Below are positions 38,177 through 46,526 of a stretch of DNA of 64,000 nucleotides, one piece after another. The position numbers and the translations under genes are program-made. Origin of the DNA: Microbacterium pumilum (GTDB lineage: Bacteria; Actinomycetota; Actinomycetes; Actinomycetales; Microbacteriaceae); NCBI RefSeq assembly GCF_039530225.1, contig NZ_BAAAOH010000001.1, positions 2,976,001-3,040,000 of the forward strand. The letters run 5' to 3'. Below the pieces are notes generated by a model. It had not been told where the DNA came from. It ran no database searches and worked only from the letters and a program-made list of their open reading frames with translations. Position 1 is the first letter of the stretch; every line of letters begins with the position of its first letter.

Positions 38177-39079
38177 ATGTCCATGAGTCCGAAATCCGCC
38201 AAGCATCGGGTCCGGAACACGCCGCGCAAGCCCGCCTCCACGCTCGCCGAAAAGTGGACGACGGTCGACGGCGTCGACGTGTTCTACCGCGAGTCGCCGT
38301 CCCCGACGCCGGGCGCGCGGGTCATGGCGCACGTCCACGGCTTCGGACTGTCGGGTCGGTATCTGCTGCCGACCGCTGAGCTGCTCGCCGACGAGTTCCA
38401 CACCTTCGTGCCGGATCTGCCCGGCTTCGGCCGCAGCGGCAAGCGCAAGGACATGCTCGACATCCCCGACCTGGCGCACGCGACCGCGCGGTTTCTGGAC
38501 GATCGCGGCGTGGAGCGTGCCTCGCTCGTCGGCAACTCGATGGGCTGCCCCGTGATCATCGAGTTCGCGCATCACTACCCGGAGCGCATCGAGCGGGCAG
38601 TGCTCGTCTCGCCGGCGGGCGGCCTGTTCAACCAGCCGCTGCGGCGCGCGATCGGCCAGCTCTCGCGGGACACACCGCGCGAGCCCACCCGTATGGCCAG
38701 GGTCGCGGTGCCCGACTACGTGCGGTTCGGCGTGCCCAGTACGGCCCGCCTGTTCCGGGCCCTCACGCAATACCCGTCACTGCAGCGCCTCCTGGAGATG
38801 CGGATTCCGACTCTCGTCGTCCTCGGTGAGCGTGACCCGCTGCTGCCCGGCACTCATCGCATCAACGAGATCGCCAGTCAGACAGACACCCATGTGCTCG
38901 TGGTGCTGCTCGAGGGCGCCGCCCACGCCATCAATTTCAGCCACCCCGAGGAGCTCGCGCACCTCATCAGGCTGTTCATGGACGACCAGCCGATCGTGAG
39001 CAATCCCGACTGGCCGAGTCAGGCCAAGGTGTTCGAGATCCATCGCGGCAAGCACCACCCGGCTCCGAAGACCGACTGA
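38177..39079 (+). CDS. Alpha/beta fold hydrolase
   Basis: A 300-residue hydrolase with a complete triad: S121 in GNSMG, D220 in GERDPLLPG and H250 in EGAAHAINFSHP. The oxyanion loop HVHGFGLSGRY and the strand FHTFVPDLPGFGRSGKR are typical of esterases or C-C bond hydrolases. There is no signal peptide; the N-terminus is basic (KSAKHRVRNTPRKPA). The substrate is unknown. ATG 38177 has a purine-rich ribosome binding site (GGGGGGTAGAAG). It is convergent with the next gene. Confidence 0.92.
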   Translation: MSMSPKSAKHRVRNTPRKPASTLAEKWTTVDGVDVFYRESPSPTPGARVMAHVHGFGLSGRYLLPTAELLADEFHTFVPDLPGFGRSGKRKDMLDIPDLAHATARFLDDRGVERASLVGNSMGCPVIIEFAHHYPERIERAVLVSPAGGLFNQPLRRAIGQLSRDTPREPTRMARVAVPDYVRFGVPSTARLFRALTQYPSLQRLLEMRIPTLVVLGERDPLLPGTHRINEIASQTDTHVLVVLLEGAAHAINFSHPEELAHLIRLFMDDQPIVSNPDWPSQAKVFEIHRGKHHPAPKTD

Positions 39080-39083
39080 CCCG

Positions 39084-39443
39084 CTACGCGCCGAGCACAC
39101 GTACGAAGGTCTCCGGCAGTTCGACGTTCTCTGGCGCGCCGCGGAAGAACCCGGCGACCTGCTCCGGCGTGTACCCCGCGATGCCGCACCCGACCTCGGT
39201 CACGAGAAAGCGCAGGTCGGGATGCTCCCGCGCGAATCGGAGGAATCGCCCTGCCTGCTCCTCGAACACGCCGAGTCCCGACATCGTGTCGATGGCGTAG
39301 GACTGCCCCTGCGGTCCTTCGGACTGACCCCAGACCGCGCCGAAACGCTGGTACGCGAACAGCGCCGCTCCCCCGCCGTGAGCGCCCGAACCGTTCGAGC
39401 CGAAGACGAACACCTCGTCGGGCGCCAGCGACTCGATGCGCAT
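39084..39443 (-). CDS. A1S_2505-type phage-associated/macrodomain-like protein
   Basis: A 119-residue protein. VFVFGSNGSGAHGGGAALFA and the later VTEVGCGIAGYTPEQVA are the signature of the A1S_2505 group, which resembles a small macrodomain able to bind ADP-ribose-like ligands. That activity is an inference from the glycine-rich loop. Here it is next to housekeeping-type genes rather than a phage. It starts one base after the carbonic anhydrase-like gene stop region, on the same strand, so the two are probably co-transcribed. Confidence 0.85.
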   Translation of the reverse strand: MRIESLAPDEVFVFGSNGSGAHGGGAALFAYQRFGAVWGQSEGPQGQSYAIDTMSGLGVFEEQAGRFLRFAREHPDLRFLVTEVGCGIAGYTPEQVAGFFRGAPENVELPETFVRVLGA

Positions 39444-39444
39444 G

Positions 39445-39984
39445 TCAGCGCGCCTCCGCGGACACAGCGTGCGTGCCGAGGTGCGCGCGATAGGTGTCGG
39501 CGTTGCGCCGGATGCCGGCTCGCTCCTCGTCGCTCAGCTCGCGGCGCACCTTCGCAGGCACACCCGCGACGAGCGAGCCCGGCGGGATGACGGAGCCCTC
39601 GAGCACGACTGCGCCCGCGGCGATGAGGCATCCCTCGCCGACCACGGCTCCGCTGAGCACGACGGCGCCCATGCCGATGAGCGAGGCGTCGCCGATCGTG
39701 CAGCCGTGGACGACGGCGTTGTGACCGACCGAGACGTTCGCGCCGATCACGACCGGGCGTCCGGCATCCACGTGCACCGAAACGTTGTCCTGCAGGTTGC
39801 TCCCCGCCCCGACGGTGATCGAGTCGCTGTCGGCCCGAAGCACCGCGTTGTACCAGACGCTCGAGTCCTCAGCGAGGGTGACCGCGCCGATCACGCGTGC
39901 GCCGGGTGCCACGAATGCGGTGGGGGCGACATCCGGAGTCTTGCCCGACACGGACAGCACAGAGGCCTGCTCGGCGATCGTCAT
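39445..39984 (-). CDS. Gamma carbonic anhydrase-like hexapeptide-repeat protein
   Basis: A 179-residue left-handed beta-helix protein. Hexapeptide repeats run from about residue 20 to 140. The zinc ligand histidines of gamma-class enzymes are visible in the DNVSVHVDAGRP and GHNAVVHG segments. Members range from active carbonic anhydrases to structural or acyltransferase relatives (PaaY, YrdA), so activity is not certain. A -10 TAGGGT ends 6 bases before ATG 39984, implying a leaderless transcript. Confidence 0.92.
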   Translation of the reverse strand: MTIAEQASVLSVSGKTPDVAPTAFVAPGARVIGAVTLAEDSSVWYNAVLRADSDSITVGAGSNLQDNVSVHVDAGRPVVIGANVSVGHNAVVHGCTIGDASLIGMGAVVLSGAVVGEGCLIAAGAVVLEGSVIPPGSLVAGVPAKVRRELSDEERAGIRRNADTYRAHLGTHAVSAEAR

Positions 39985-39990
39985 GCCTCG

Positions 39991-39996
39991 ACCCTA
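39991..39996 (-). promoter_or_regulatory. -10 hexamer TAGGGT, leaderless gamma-CA-like gene
   Basis: TAGGGT on the minus strand ends 6 bases before ATG 39984, in the 9-base gap after the acyltransferase stop and into its last codons. Confidence 0.5.
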
Positions 39997-42141
39997 TTGA
40001 TCCCGGGATGCCAGGGCATCCTCGATCGCCGACGAGTACCACGGCTTGAGGGTGTCGGCGAAGGTCACCGTCACGTGATCCTGGTCGCGATAGATGTTCG
40101 CACCGCCAACCACGGGCCAGCAGACATCCTGTCCGCAGTAGACGTCGGTGAAGTCGAGCAGGGTCGCCCGATCGAGACCGGATGCGGCATCTCGAAGCGG
40201 ATCGTCCGCCACCAGCACAGCCGACCGCTCGCCGTCGCAGGCCGCCGCCTCGGCGCGGGTCCGGAGGCACTTGTTGGGATCCGTCTCCCACACCGGGTTG
40301 TCGACCACCGTGATGACCGGGATCCCGCGGTCGAGCATGTCGCTCCAGGCCTCGCGGTAGCCGGCGACCGCCGCGTCGTGCGACGACGGATAGCCGTCAG
40401 ACGAGTAGGGGGTGGTCGCGAGCGCCGCGGTGAAGACGGCATCGATATCAGCATCGGCCAGTTCGGCCGACATGCTGTCCCGCCATTCGGTGCACGCTGC
40501 GCCGAATGCCCCGGGCGTCGCGAGCGGCGTCGTGTTCCACGGGCAGGCACCCTTGAAGTACGTGACGAGCTGCCAGCCGTTCTCCTCCGCCATGCTCTCG
40601 AACGTCGAGAGCAGCTGGTACGCGTGGCTGTCGCCGATGAGCGCGACGCGCGGCGCATCGGGGTCGTCGGACCCGAACGTGCACGACACCGGGCGTGCGT
40701 CGTTCAGCTGCACGAAGCACTCTGGGCTCGTCGGGCGATCGACCCCCGCGAACCCCGCGGCGGGCAGGATCGTGTCGGCGAAGTCGGTGTCGGCGCATGT
40801 CGGATCGAGAACGGATGCCGCGCCGAAGCATTCGGGCGGATTCTCGCGCAGGTCTTGCAATGCCTTGACCCCTGCGGTGTAGGTGCCGGCGTTGACCGCC
40901 CACGCCGCCCCGGCCACGCCGGCCACGAGGACCATGGCGCCCAGCGACGACCACAGCGTCACTCGCGCAGGGCGGGATGTCAGCACTTTCCAGCCGCGCG
41001 CCGGATCTTCGACGAACTTCTTGGTCAGCCAGGCGAGCACGAAGCACAGCGCGAGCAGGGCGAGCCGGTGATAGATCGTGAGACCCCAGAACGGCACCGA
41101 GGGCGCGATGATGATGAGCGGCCAGTGCCAGAGGTACAGCGAGTACGAGATATTGCCCACGAACTGCGCGGGCCGGATGGCGAGCACCCGCGTCGGATAC
41201 CACCACCGCTCGTGGTTCGAGGCCATGATGACCGCCGCCGCGCCGAGCGTCGGCACTGCCGCTGCGTATCCGGGGAAGGGCGTTTGCGCATCGAACGTGA
41301 AGACCACATAGAGCAGCACGAGGATGCCGGCCCACCCGAGCACGAAGCTGCCGATCGCGTTGCGGATGCGCAGCATCGGCACGAGCGCGACCATCGCCCC
41401 GATGCCGAACTGCCACATCCGGCCGAAGGTGACGAAGTACGCCGGTGCGGGGTTCGTGAGCGTGAAGACCACGCAGAAGGCGAAGGAAACCACCGACACG
41501 ACCGCGAGCGTCACGATGACGGCACGGCGGCGCGAGCCACGGAACCACTTCACGCCGATCCATGCCGCAAGCAGCATGAGCAGCGGCCACATCACGTAGA
41601 ACTGCTCCTCGAGCGACAGCGACCAGTAGTGCTGCACGGTCGTCGGGTCGCCGGAGTGGTTGAGGTAGTCGGCGGAGTTGAGCGCCAGGTACCAGTTCTC
41701 GACGTAGAACGTCGATGCGAGGATCTCGCGCACCTCGTTCGGCAGGGCCGATGTGGGTGTGAGGTACGGCGACATCGCGACCAGGGCGCAGAAGAGCAGA
41801 ACGAGAAGGGATGCCGGCAGCAGTCGTCGCGCACGACGCGCCCAGAACTGCCCGAGGCGTACGGTGCCGGTCGCGGTGAGCTCGCGCATCAGGTGCGAGG
41901 TGATGAGGAAGCCCGAGATGACGAAGAAGATGTCGACGCCCACGTAGCCGCCGGGGAATCGGCCGGGCCAGAAGTGGTAGAGCACGACCGCCAGCACGGC
42001 GATCGCCCGAAGTCCCTGCACATGCGGGATGAAGCGGGACGGCTCGGCGTGCTCGGGCGAGCGGTCGCGAGGTTCGGCGGTCACCGTCCGGCGCGGCTCG
42101 GCGAGATGCTGCGGTCCGAGGTCGTCGTCAGCGGAAGGCAC
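39994..42141 (-). CDS. Membrane acyltransferase with C-terminal SGNH domain (OafA/OatA-like)
   Basis: A 715-residue protein. The N-terminal acyltransferase_3 domain has about 10 membrane helices and starts FIPHVQGLRAIAVLAVVLYH and GVDIFFVISGFLITSHLM. A linker follows, then an extracytoplasmic SGNH-type domain (about 470-715) with ALIGDSHAYQLLSTFE as the serine block and a closing DQDHVTVTF containing the likely catalytic Asp/His. Such proteins O-acetylate cell-wall glycans or surface polysaccharides. Start is GTG 42141, apparently leaderless. It stands alone between gamma-CA and dps. Confidence 0.93.
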   Translation of the reverse strand: MPSADDDLGPQHLAEPRRTVTAEPRDRSPEHAEPSRFIPHVQGLRAIAVLAVVLYHFWPGRFPGGYVGVDIFFVISGFLITSHLMRELTATGTVRLGQFWARRARRLLPASLLVLLFCALVAMSPYLTPTSALPNEVREILASTFYVENWYLALNSADYLNHSGDPTTVQHYWSLSLEEQFYVMWPLLMLLAAWIGVKWFRGSRRRAVIVTLAVVSVVSFAFCVVFTLTNPAPAYFVTFGRMWQFGIGAMVALVPMLRIRNAIGSFVLGWAGILVLLYVVFTFDAQTPFPGYAAAVPTLGAAAVIMASNHERWWYPTRVLAIRPAQFVGNISYSLYLWHWPLIIIAPSVPFWGLTIYHRLALLALCFVLAWLTKKFVEDPARGWKVLTSRPARVTLWSSLGAMVLVAGVAGAAWAVNAGTYTAGVKALQDLRENPPECFGAASVLDPTCADTDFADTILPAAGFAGVDRPTSPECFVQLNDARPVSCTFGSDDPDAPRVALIGDSHAYQLLSTFESMAEENGWQLVTYFKGACPWNTTPLATPGAFGAACTEWRDSMSAELADADIDAVFTAALATTPYSSDGYPSSHDAAVAGYREAWSDMLDRGIPVITVVDNPVWETDPNKCLRTRAEAAACDGERSAVLVADDPLRDAASGLDRATLLDFTDVYCGQDVCWPVVGGANIYRDQDHVTVTFADTLKPWYSSAIEDALASRDQ

Positions 42142-42147
42142 GCCTCG

Positions 42148-42153
42148 ACGTTA
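42148..42153 (-). promoter_or_regulatory. -10 hexamer TAACGT, leaderless acyltransferase gene
   Basis: TAACGT on the minus strand ends 6 bases before GTG 42141. The 174-base interval to dps also holds the dps promoter on the other strand. Confidence 0.5.
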
Positions 42154-42315
42154 GCCGCTGACGGGGCTGGTTCCGTGCACCGAGCGGGGCCCGACGCCAA
42201 GCCGGGTTAGCCCAGCCTTGTCTTGCTTGCGGAATGTTCGGGGCTGAGTACCGTTGAAACGACTGAAGCGGGGCCGTGCCGGCCGGCACCGGATCCGCTC
42301 GACACGGAGGCGAAG

Positions 42316-42798
42316 ATGACAAACACGCAGACCACTCCGGCCACCTCGGCCGATCCGACCGCGGCAGCCGCCGCGGCCCAGTTCCTCACTCCCGTCGTCC
42401 TCGGTATGCAGGCCCTGGCCGTGAACGGCAAGCAGGCGCACTGGAACGTGCGCGGCGCGAATTTCATCGCGATCCACGAACTCCTCGACACTCTCGTCGA
42501 CCACGCTCAGGACGGGGCCGACCTGGCCGCAGAGCGGATCGTCGCACTCGGCCTGCCGATCGACGCGCGAGTCTCGGCGGTCGCCGCGAAGACGACGACG
42601 GCGGTTCCTGCCGGCTTCACGCAGTGGGAAGACATGATCCGCGCAGTCATCGCCGACATGGACGCTGTGATCGGCGACGTGAAGACAGCGATCGACGGAC
42701 TCGATGAGGTCGACCTGTCGAGCCAGGACATCGCGATCCAGATCGCAGAGTCGCTCGAGAAGGACCGCTGGTTCCTGTTCGCGCACCTCGCTGAGTAG
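42316..42798 (+). CDS. dps: Dps-family ferritin-like DNA protection protein
   Basis: A 160-residue Dps that forms a 12-mer storing iron and protecting DNA from peroxide. The intersubunit ferroxidase site is visible in KQAHWNVRGANFIAIHELLD and DHAQDGADLAAERI. ATG 42316 follows a GGAGG ribosome binding site; upstream codons read as non-coding. Length is normal. Its last 292 bases are overlapped by the open frame of the convergent response regulator. It neighbours a multicopper oxidase and two-component system, so a shared metal or oxidative stress role is possible. Confidence 0.95.
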   Translation: MTNTQTTPATSADPTAAAAAAQFLTPVVLGMQALAVNGKQAHWNVRGANFIAIHELLDTLVDHAQDGADLAAERIVALGLPIDARVSAVAAKTTTAVPAGFTQWEDMIRAVIADMDAVIGDVKTAIDGLDEVDLSSQDIAIQIAESLEKDRWFLFAHLAE

Positions 42799-43508
42799 GC
42801 GCGAGCTTCAGAACGGCCCTCGGCATCCGCCGAGGAGTCTCGCTGCAGCCAGGCGAGCACGGCGAGCACTCGCCGGTGCTCCGTGCCGGACTCCTCGAGC
42901 CCGAGCTTCGCGAAGATCGAGCTGATGTTCTTCTCGACCGCGCCGACGCCGACGAAGAGCCGACCGGCGATGCTCGCGTTGCTGCGACCTTCTGCCATCA
43001 ACTCGAGAACGTCCCGCTCGCGGGGCGTCAGGGCCGCGAGCGGATCCGGTCGCGCCGCCAAGAGACCCCGTACGACGAGGGGATCGAGCACCGTTCCCCG
43101 CTCATGGATGCGGCGCACGGCATCCGTGAACTCCTCCAGCGAGGTCACCCGGTCCTTCAGCAGATAGCCCACTCCGCCCTCGCCGCTCGCGAGGAGCTCG
43201 CGGGCATACACGCCCTCGACGTACTGACTGAGCACCAGGATGCCGGTGCGAGGCAGCGCCTCACGCAGCTGGAGCGCCGCGCGGATGCCCTCGTCGCGGA
43301 ACGTGGGCGGCAGCCGGACGTCGAGGATGGCGACATCCGCCATCGCGCCGGAAACCCGGGCGACGATGTCGTCGGCATCGCCCCACGCACCCGCCGTGAG
43401 GTACCCCGCCTCGTCGAACAGCCGGATGAGTCCCTCACGCAGCAGCACGGAGTCCTCGATCAGCACGACGCGGAGTGGTGCCGAGCCGGCATCCCGCGGC
43501 GTGCCCAT
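42507..43508 (-). CDS. LuxR/NarL-type response regulator with anomalous C-terminus
   Basis: A receiver domain with VVLIEDSVLLREGL and D63 (VAILDVRLPP) plus a GerE HTH (LTPRERDVLELMAEGRSN to FVGVGAVEKNISSIFAKLGL). It is convincing up to about residue 232 (VLAVLAWLQRDSSADAEGRS, near 42812). The frame then has no stop and continues about 100 codons antisense to dps, ending at 42507. Family members are usually 215-235 residues. Either the stop was lost or the tail is real. A -10-like TATCCT ends 6 bases before ATG 43508, so it may have its own leaderless mRNA besides read-through from the kinase. Confidence 0.85.
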   Translation of the reverse strand: MGTPRDAGSAPLRVVLIEDSVLLREGLIRLFDEAGYLTAGAWGDADDIVARVSGAMADVAILDVRLPPTFRDEGIRAALQLREALPRTGILVLSQYVEGVYARELLASGEGGVGYLLKDRVTSLEEFTDAVRRIHERGTVLDPLVVRGLLAARPDPLAALTPRERDVLELMAEGRSNASIAGRLFVGVGAVEKNISSIFAKLGLEESGTEHRRVLAVLAWLQRDSSADAEGRSEARAYSARCANRNQRSFSSDSAIWIAMSWLDRSTSSSPSIAVFTSPITASMSAMTARIMSSHCVKPAGTAVVVFAATAETRASIGRPSATIRSAARSAPS

Positions 43509-43514
43509 GCCCTC

Positions 43515-43520
43515 AGGATA
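43515..43520 (-). promoter_or_regulatory. -10 hexamer TATCCT for the response regulator
   Basis: TATCCT on the minus strand ends 6 bases before ATG 43508 and lies between the kinase stop and the regulator start. Confidence 0.45.
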
Positions 43521-43528
43521 TGCCGCGT

Positions 43529-44899
43529 TCACGGTGCCGTCACGGCAAGCGGCACGTGCGCGCCGATCGTCGTCGGTCCGCCCGGCGCACTGTCGATCAC
43601 CAGTACGCCGCGGAGTCCTGCCACCCGATCGCGGAGACCCTCGAGGCCGTGTCCCGGCTGCAGACCGGCTCCCCCACGGCCGTTGTCGACCACCCACACG
43701 TCGAGCATCGCGGGCTGATCCGCGTAGCTCGGCCGCAGCGACGCCTTGAGCGTCGCGGCCGACGCGCCGGAGTGCTTGACGGCGTTCGTCAAGAGTTCGG
43801 CGACGACGAAGTAGATCGTGCGGGCGACCTCGGGGCTCACGGCGGTGTCGACCGCTGGGTCGATGTCGACGCCCACCGGCAGGGCGCTGCCCGCGGCGAC
43901 CGCGCCGAGCGCCGCGGCGAGACCGCGATCCTGCAGGAGAGGCGGTGCCACACCCGCCGACAGGGCACGAAGCTCGTCGAGAGCGGTCTTCGCGTGCACC
44001 TGGGCTTCGCGGGCGAGTGCCACTGCGGCGCCGGAGTCACCGGCTGTGGCCCGACGCTCCAGGGCAGCGAGGTCGAGCTGCAGGCGAACCAGGCGCTGCT
44101 GAGGGCCGTCGTGGATGTCGCGCTCGAGCCGTCGCAGCGCGGCGTCTTCCGCCTGCACGGCTGCTCCGCGTGCGGCCGCTTCTGCCCTGACCTCCGCTGC
44201 AAGGTCGTCCGACGGCCAGCGGCCCAGCATCCCGCTCGCGATCGCGTGGTGGAGCCGCGCGAAGCCGCCCATGGCCCACGGCAGGGTGATCGTGAACACG
44301 ATTCCCGCGAGGGCGTAGAGGACGATCTCGACCGTGTCGTTCGACCATCTGCCGAACAGCCAGGGAAGGGCTTCGGACACGTAGGTGCCCCAATCGCCGT
44401 TGTCCGGCCCGCTGGGCAGGAACACACCCCACACCGAGTAGGTCAGACCGCCGAGGCCGACGCTCAGCCACACCGTGGTCAGCGTGAACGTGACGATGCT
44501 GACGATCGGACTCACGATCATGCCGTGCACGAGGTACACCCAGTAGTGTCCGTTGCGCAGCGGGCGGGTGAGCGTCATCCAGAAGCCATCGGCTTCCGGC
44601 CGATCGCGATTCCACGTCGGCTCGGCGATCGGGGGCAGCCCGGTCAAGCGGAGCAGGTAGCGATCGGCGACGCCGAACCCGCGCGCAGCGAGCAGCGCGA
44701 GCGCGAGGAGCGGCAGGCCGATCACGAGGACGATGAGGCCGCCGCCGGTCGAGAGGAGCGTGATGAGCACCACCAGCGACGTGATGGCGAGCGCGAACAC
44801 GACGAGCAGATAAAGCGCGCTGCCCGGCGTGCGCTTCCACCATTCGCCGTACTCGGCCCATGCGGAGCGTGGTCGGGTGTCAGTGGTCGTGGCGGTCAT
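43529..44899 (-). CDS. Sensor histidine kinase with multi-helix sensor domain
   Basis: A 456-residue kinase. The first 230 residues contain two N-terminal membrane helices, the segment NGHYWVYLVHGMIVSPIVSI and two further helices, resembling the 'sensor' membrane domain found in NarL-type actinobacterial kinases. The phosphorylation motif is RRLERDIHDGPQQRLVRLQL with H263. The ATPase domain shows FVVAELLTNAVKHSG, VVDNGRGGAG and GHGLEGLRDRV. It overlaps the multicopper oxidase by 20 bases and precedes its response regulator by 20 bases, so the three form one transcription unit. Confidence 0.93.
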   Translation of the reverse strand: MTATTTDTRPRSAWAEYGEWWKRTPGSALYLLVVFALAITSLVVLITLLSTGGGLIVLVIGLPLLALALLAARGFGVADRYLLRLTGLPPIAEPTWNRDRPEADGFWMTLTRPLRNGHYWVYLVHGMIVSPIVSIVTFTLTTVWLSVGLGGLTYSVWGVFLPSGPDNGDWGTYVSEALPWLFGRWSNDTVEIVLYALAGIVFTITLPWAMGGFARLHHAIASGMLGRWPSDDLAAEVRAEAAARGAAVQAEDAALRRLERDIHDGPQQRLVRLQLDLAALERRATAGDSGAAVALAREAQVHAKTALDELRALSAGVAPPLLQDRGLAAALGAVAAGSALPVGVDIDPAVDTAVSPEVARTIYFVVAELLTNAVKHSGASAATLKASLRPSYADQPAMLDVWVVDNGRGGAGLQPGHGLEGLRDRVAGLRGVLVIDSAPGGPTTIGAHVPLAVTAP

Positions 44900-46436
44900 C
44901 GGTCTCTCCCTCGGTTGTTGTCAGGGCGGGCTGCTGCCCGGGTTCGACGACCAGGAACTGTCCCATCATGCCCTGGTCCTCGTGCCACAGCAGGTGGCAG
45001 TGATACATGTACGGAGTCGTCGGATCCGCGTAGTCGTCGAAGGTCACGAGCAGCCGATACACACGGTCCTTCTCGAGGGCGATGGTGTCTTTCCATCCCG
45101 CGAGACGCGGTGGCGGCGCAGCGCCGTCGATCGTCAGGACCCGGAACTGCGTGTCGTGCACGTGGAACGAATGCGGCAGCGGATTCTCGTTGCGCACCGT
45201 CCACACTTCGCTCGTGTCGACGTTCACCGTGAAGTCGACCCGTGACATGTCCATCTGGCGGTCATTGATGTTGTGGCCCGACATCACGAACGACCGCTCG
45301 GTAACGGAGTGCGCGGCATCCGGCGCAGGCAGTTCGGCGAGTACGGGCGCGACCTCGGGCGACGGTGAGGGGGCGTCCGCCCCACGCAGCTGCATGACGT
45401 CGAACGTCGCTGCGCCGGCATTGAGAGCAGGATCGGGCGCACGAGACTGCAGCGCCACCCGCTCCCCCGACGCGATCGTGACGACGATCTCCGCCCGCTC
45501 GCCCGGCGACAGCGGAATGCTGGTCGACGGCACCGGCGCCTCCAGCAGTCCACCGTCGGTCGCGATCAGATCGAACGTGCGGTCGTCGGCGAACGTGAAG
45601 TCGTACATCCTCGCGCTGGATCCGTTGAGCAGGCGCAGGCGCACCCGCTCGGTGGCCACGTCCAGGTGCGGTGTCGGCGTGCCGTTCACCAGCACGGTGT
45701 CCCCCAGCACGCCGTCGAACTGCATCCCGAGACCGCCGGAGAAGGCGCCGTCGGACGAGAAGGACCGATCCTGCACGATCACCGGGATGTCGTCGACTCC
45801 GTAGTCACGCGGGAGAGCGAGCGCCGCCTCGTCCGGATCGCGGAGCAGGAACATGCCCGCGAGTCCCGCATCCACCTGCGCTCGGGTCTCGCCGTGCAGG
45901 TGCGGGTGGTACCAGAGGGTGGCCGCCGGCTGATCGATCGTCCATTCCGGATGCCACGTCGCGCCAGGCTGTATCGGCGAGTGCGGTCCCCCGTCCATCG
46001 CGGCAGGAAGGTGCATGCCGTGCCAGTGGACGGTCGTGTCGGCATCGAGGGAGTTCGTGACGTCGACCCGGACGGTCTCACCACGCGCGGCGACGAGTGT
46101 CGGCCCGAGGTAGGTCCCGTTGTAGCCGAGCGTCGGCGTGGGGCCCTGCGAGACGAAGTCGGTCGCGCCCGACTGGGCCTCGAGCCGGAACACCCGCACT
46201 CCGTCGATCACGAGCGAGTCGGCGAGTGGCGGGATGCGCAGCGGGTCGTCGAACGAGACCGTTCCGGTGGCAGGGGGCGTCGGCCGCCCGGTCTGCGTCG
46301 CGATCCAGATTGCGCCGGTGGCGACCACGACCACGACGGGGGCGGCGACGAGGACCCCGACGAGGCCGCGTCGGCGTCGCGGGCGGGGCGCGACAGGAGC
46401 CGGAGGCAGCTGCGGGATCGACAGGGAGGAAGTCAT
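44880..46436 (-). CDS. Multicopper oxidase
   Basis: A 518-residue exported oxidase with three cupredoxin domains. Basic residues and one hydrophobic segment (VGVLVAAPVVVVVATGAIWI) form the N-terminal anchor or signal. Copper ligands are clear: VHWHGMHLP, LWYHPHLHGE, LPHSFHVHDTQF and YHCHLLWHEDQGMMG, covering type 1 and trinuclear sites. Methionines and a DDRHDH tail could bind metal. Likely roles are cuprous ion oxidation or copper tolerance, or phenol oxidation. ATG 46436 follows GGGAG. The kinase start lies inside its 3' end, linking it to the two-component pair. Confidence 0.94.
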   Translation of the reverse strand: MTSSLSIPQLPPAPVAPRPRRRRGLVGVLVAAPVVVVVATGAIWIATQTGRPTPPATGTVSFDDPLRIPPLADSLVIDGVRVFRLEAQSGATDFVSQGPTPTLGYNGTYLGPTLVAARGETVRVDVTNSLDADTTVHWHGMHLPAAMDGGPHSPIQPGATWHPEWTIDQPAATLWYHPHLHGETRAQVDAGLAGMFLLRDPDEAALALPRDYGVDDIPVIVQDRSFSSDGAFSGGLGMQFDGVLGDTVLVNGTPTPHLDVATERVRLRLLNGSSARMYDFTFADDRTFDLIATDGGLLEAPVPSTSIPLSPGERAEIVVTIASGERVALQSRAPDPALNAGAATFDVMQLRGADAPSPSPEVAPVLAELPAPDAAHSVTERSFVMSGHNINDRQMDMSRVDFTVNVDTSEVWTVRNENPLPHSFHVHDTQFRVLTIDGAAPPPRLAGWKDTIALEKDRVYRLLVTFDDYADPTTPYMYHCHLLWHEDQGMMGQFLVVEPGQQPALTTTEGETDDRHDH

Positions 46437-46492
46437 GCTCCCAGCCTCGCGACGCGCGGCGGACGGAGGCATCCGATGTCCACCCCGATCGC

Positions 46493-46512
46493 GAGGGGGG
46501 CTGTCCCCCCTC
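46493..46512 (-). terminator. Terminator hairpin after the amidohydrolase gene
   Basis: A perfect 8-bp stem GAGGGGGG-CTGT-CCCCCCTC with a 4-base loop, 15 bases beyond the amidohydrolase stop on the minus strand. It separates this gene from the multicopper oxidase unit. Confidence 0.8.
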
Positions 46513-46526
46513 CCGCACTGGCTACC

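Noticed and set aside
39436..42210. Plus-strand open frame of 924 codons opposite the acyltransferase
   Set aside because: Antisense to a clear membrane acyltransferase, with Arg/His/Asp-rich shadow composition and no domain; typical of the third-position GC effect in high-GC genomes.
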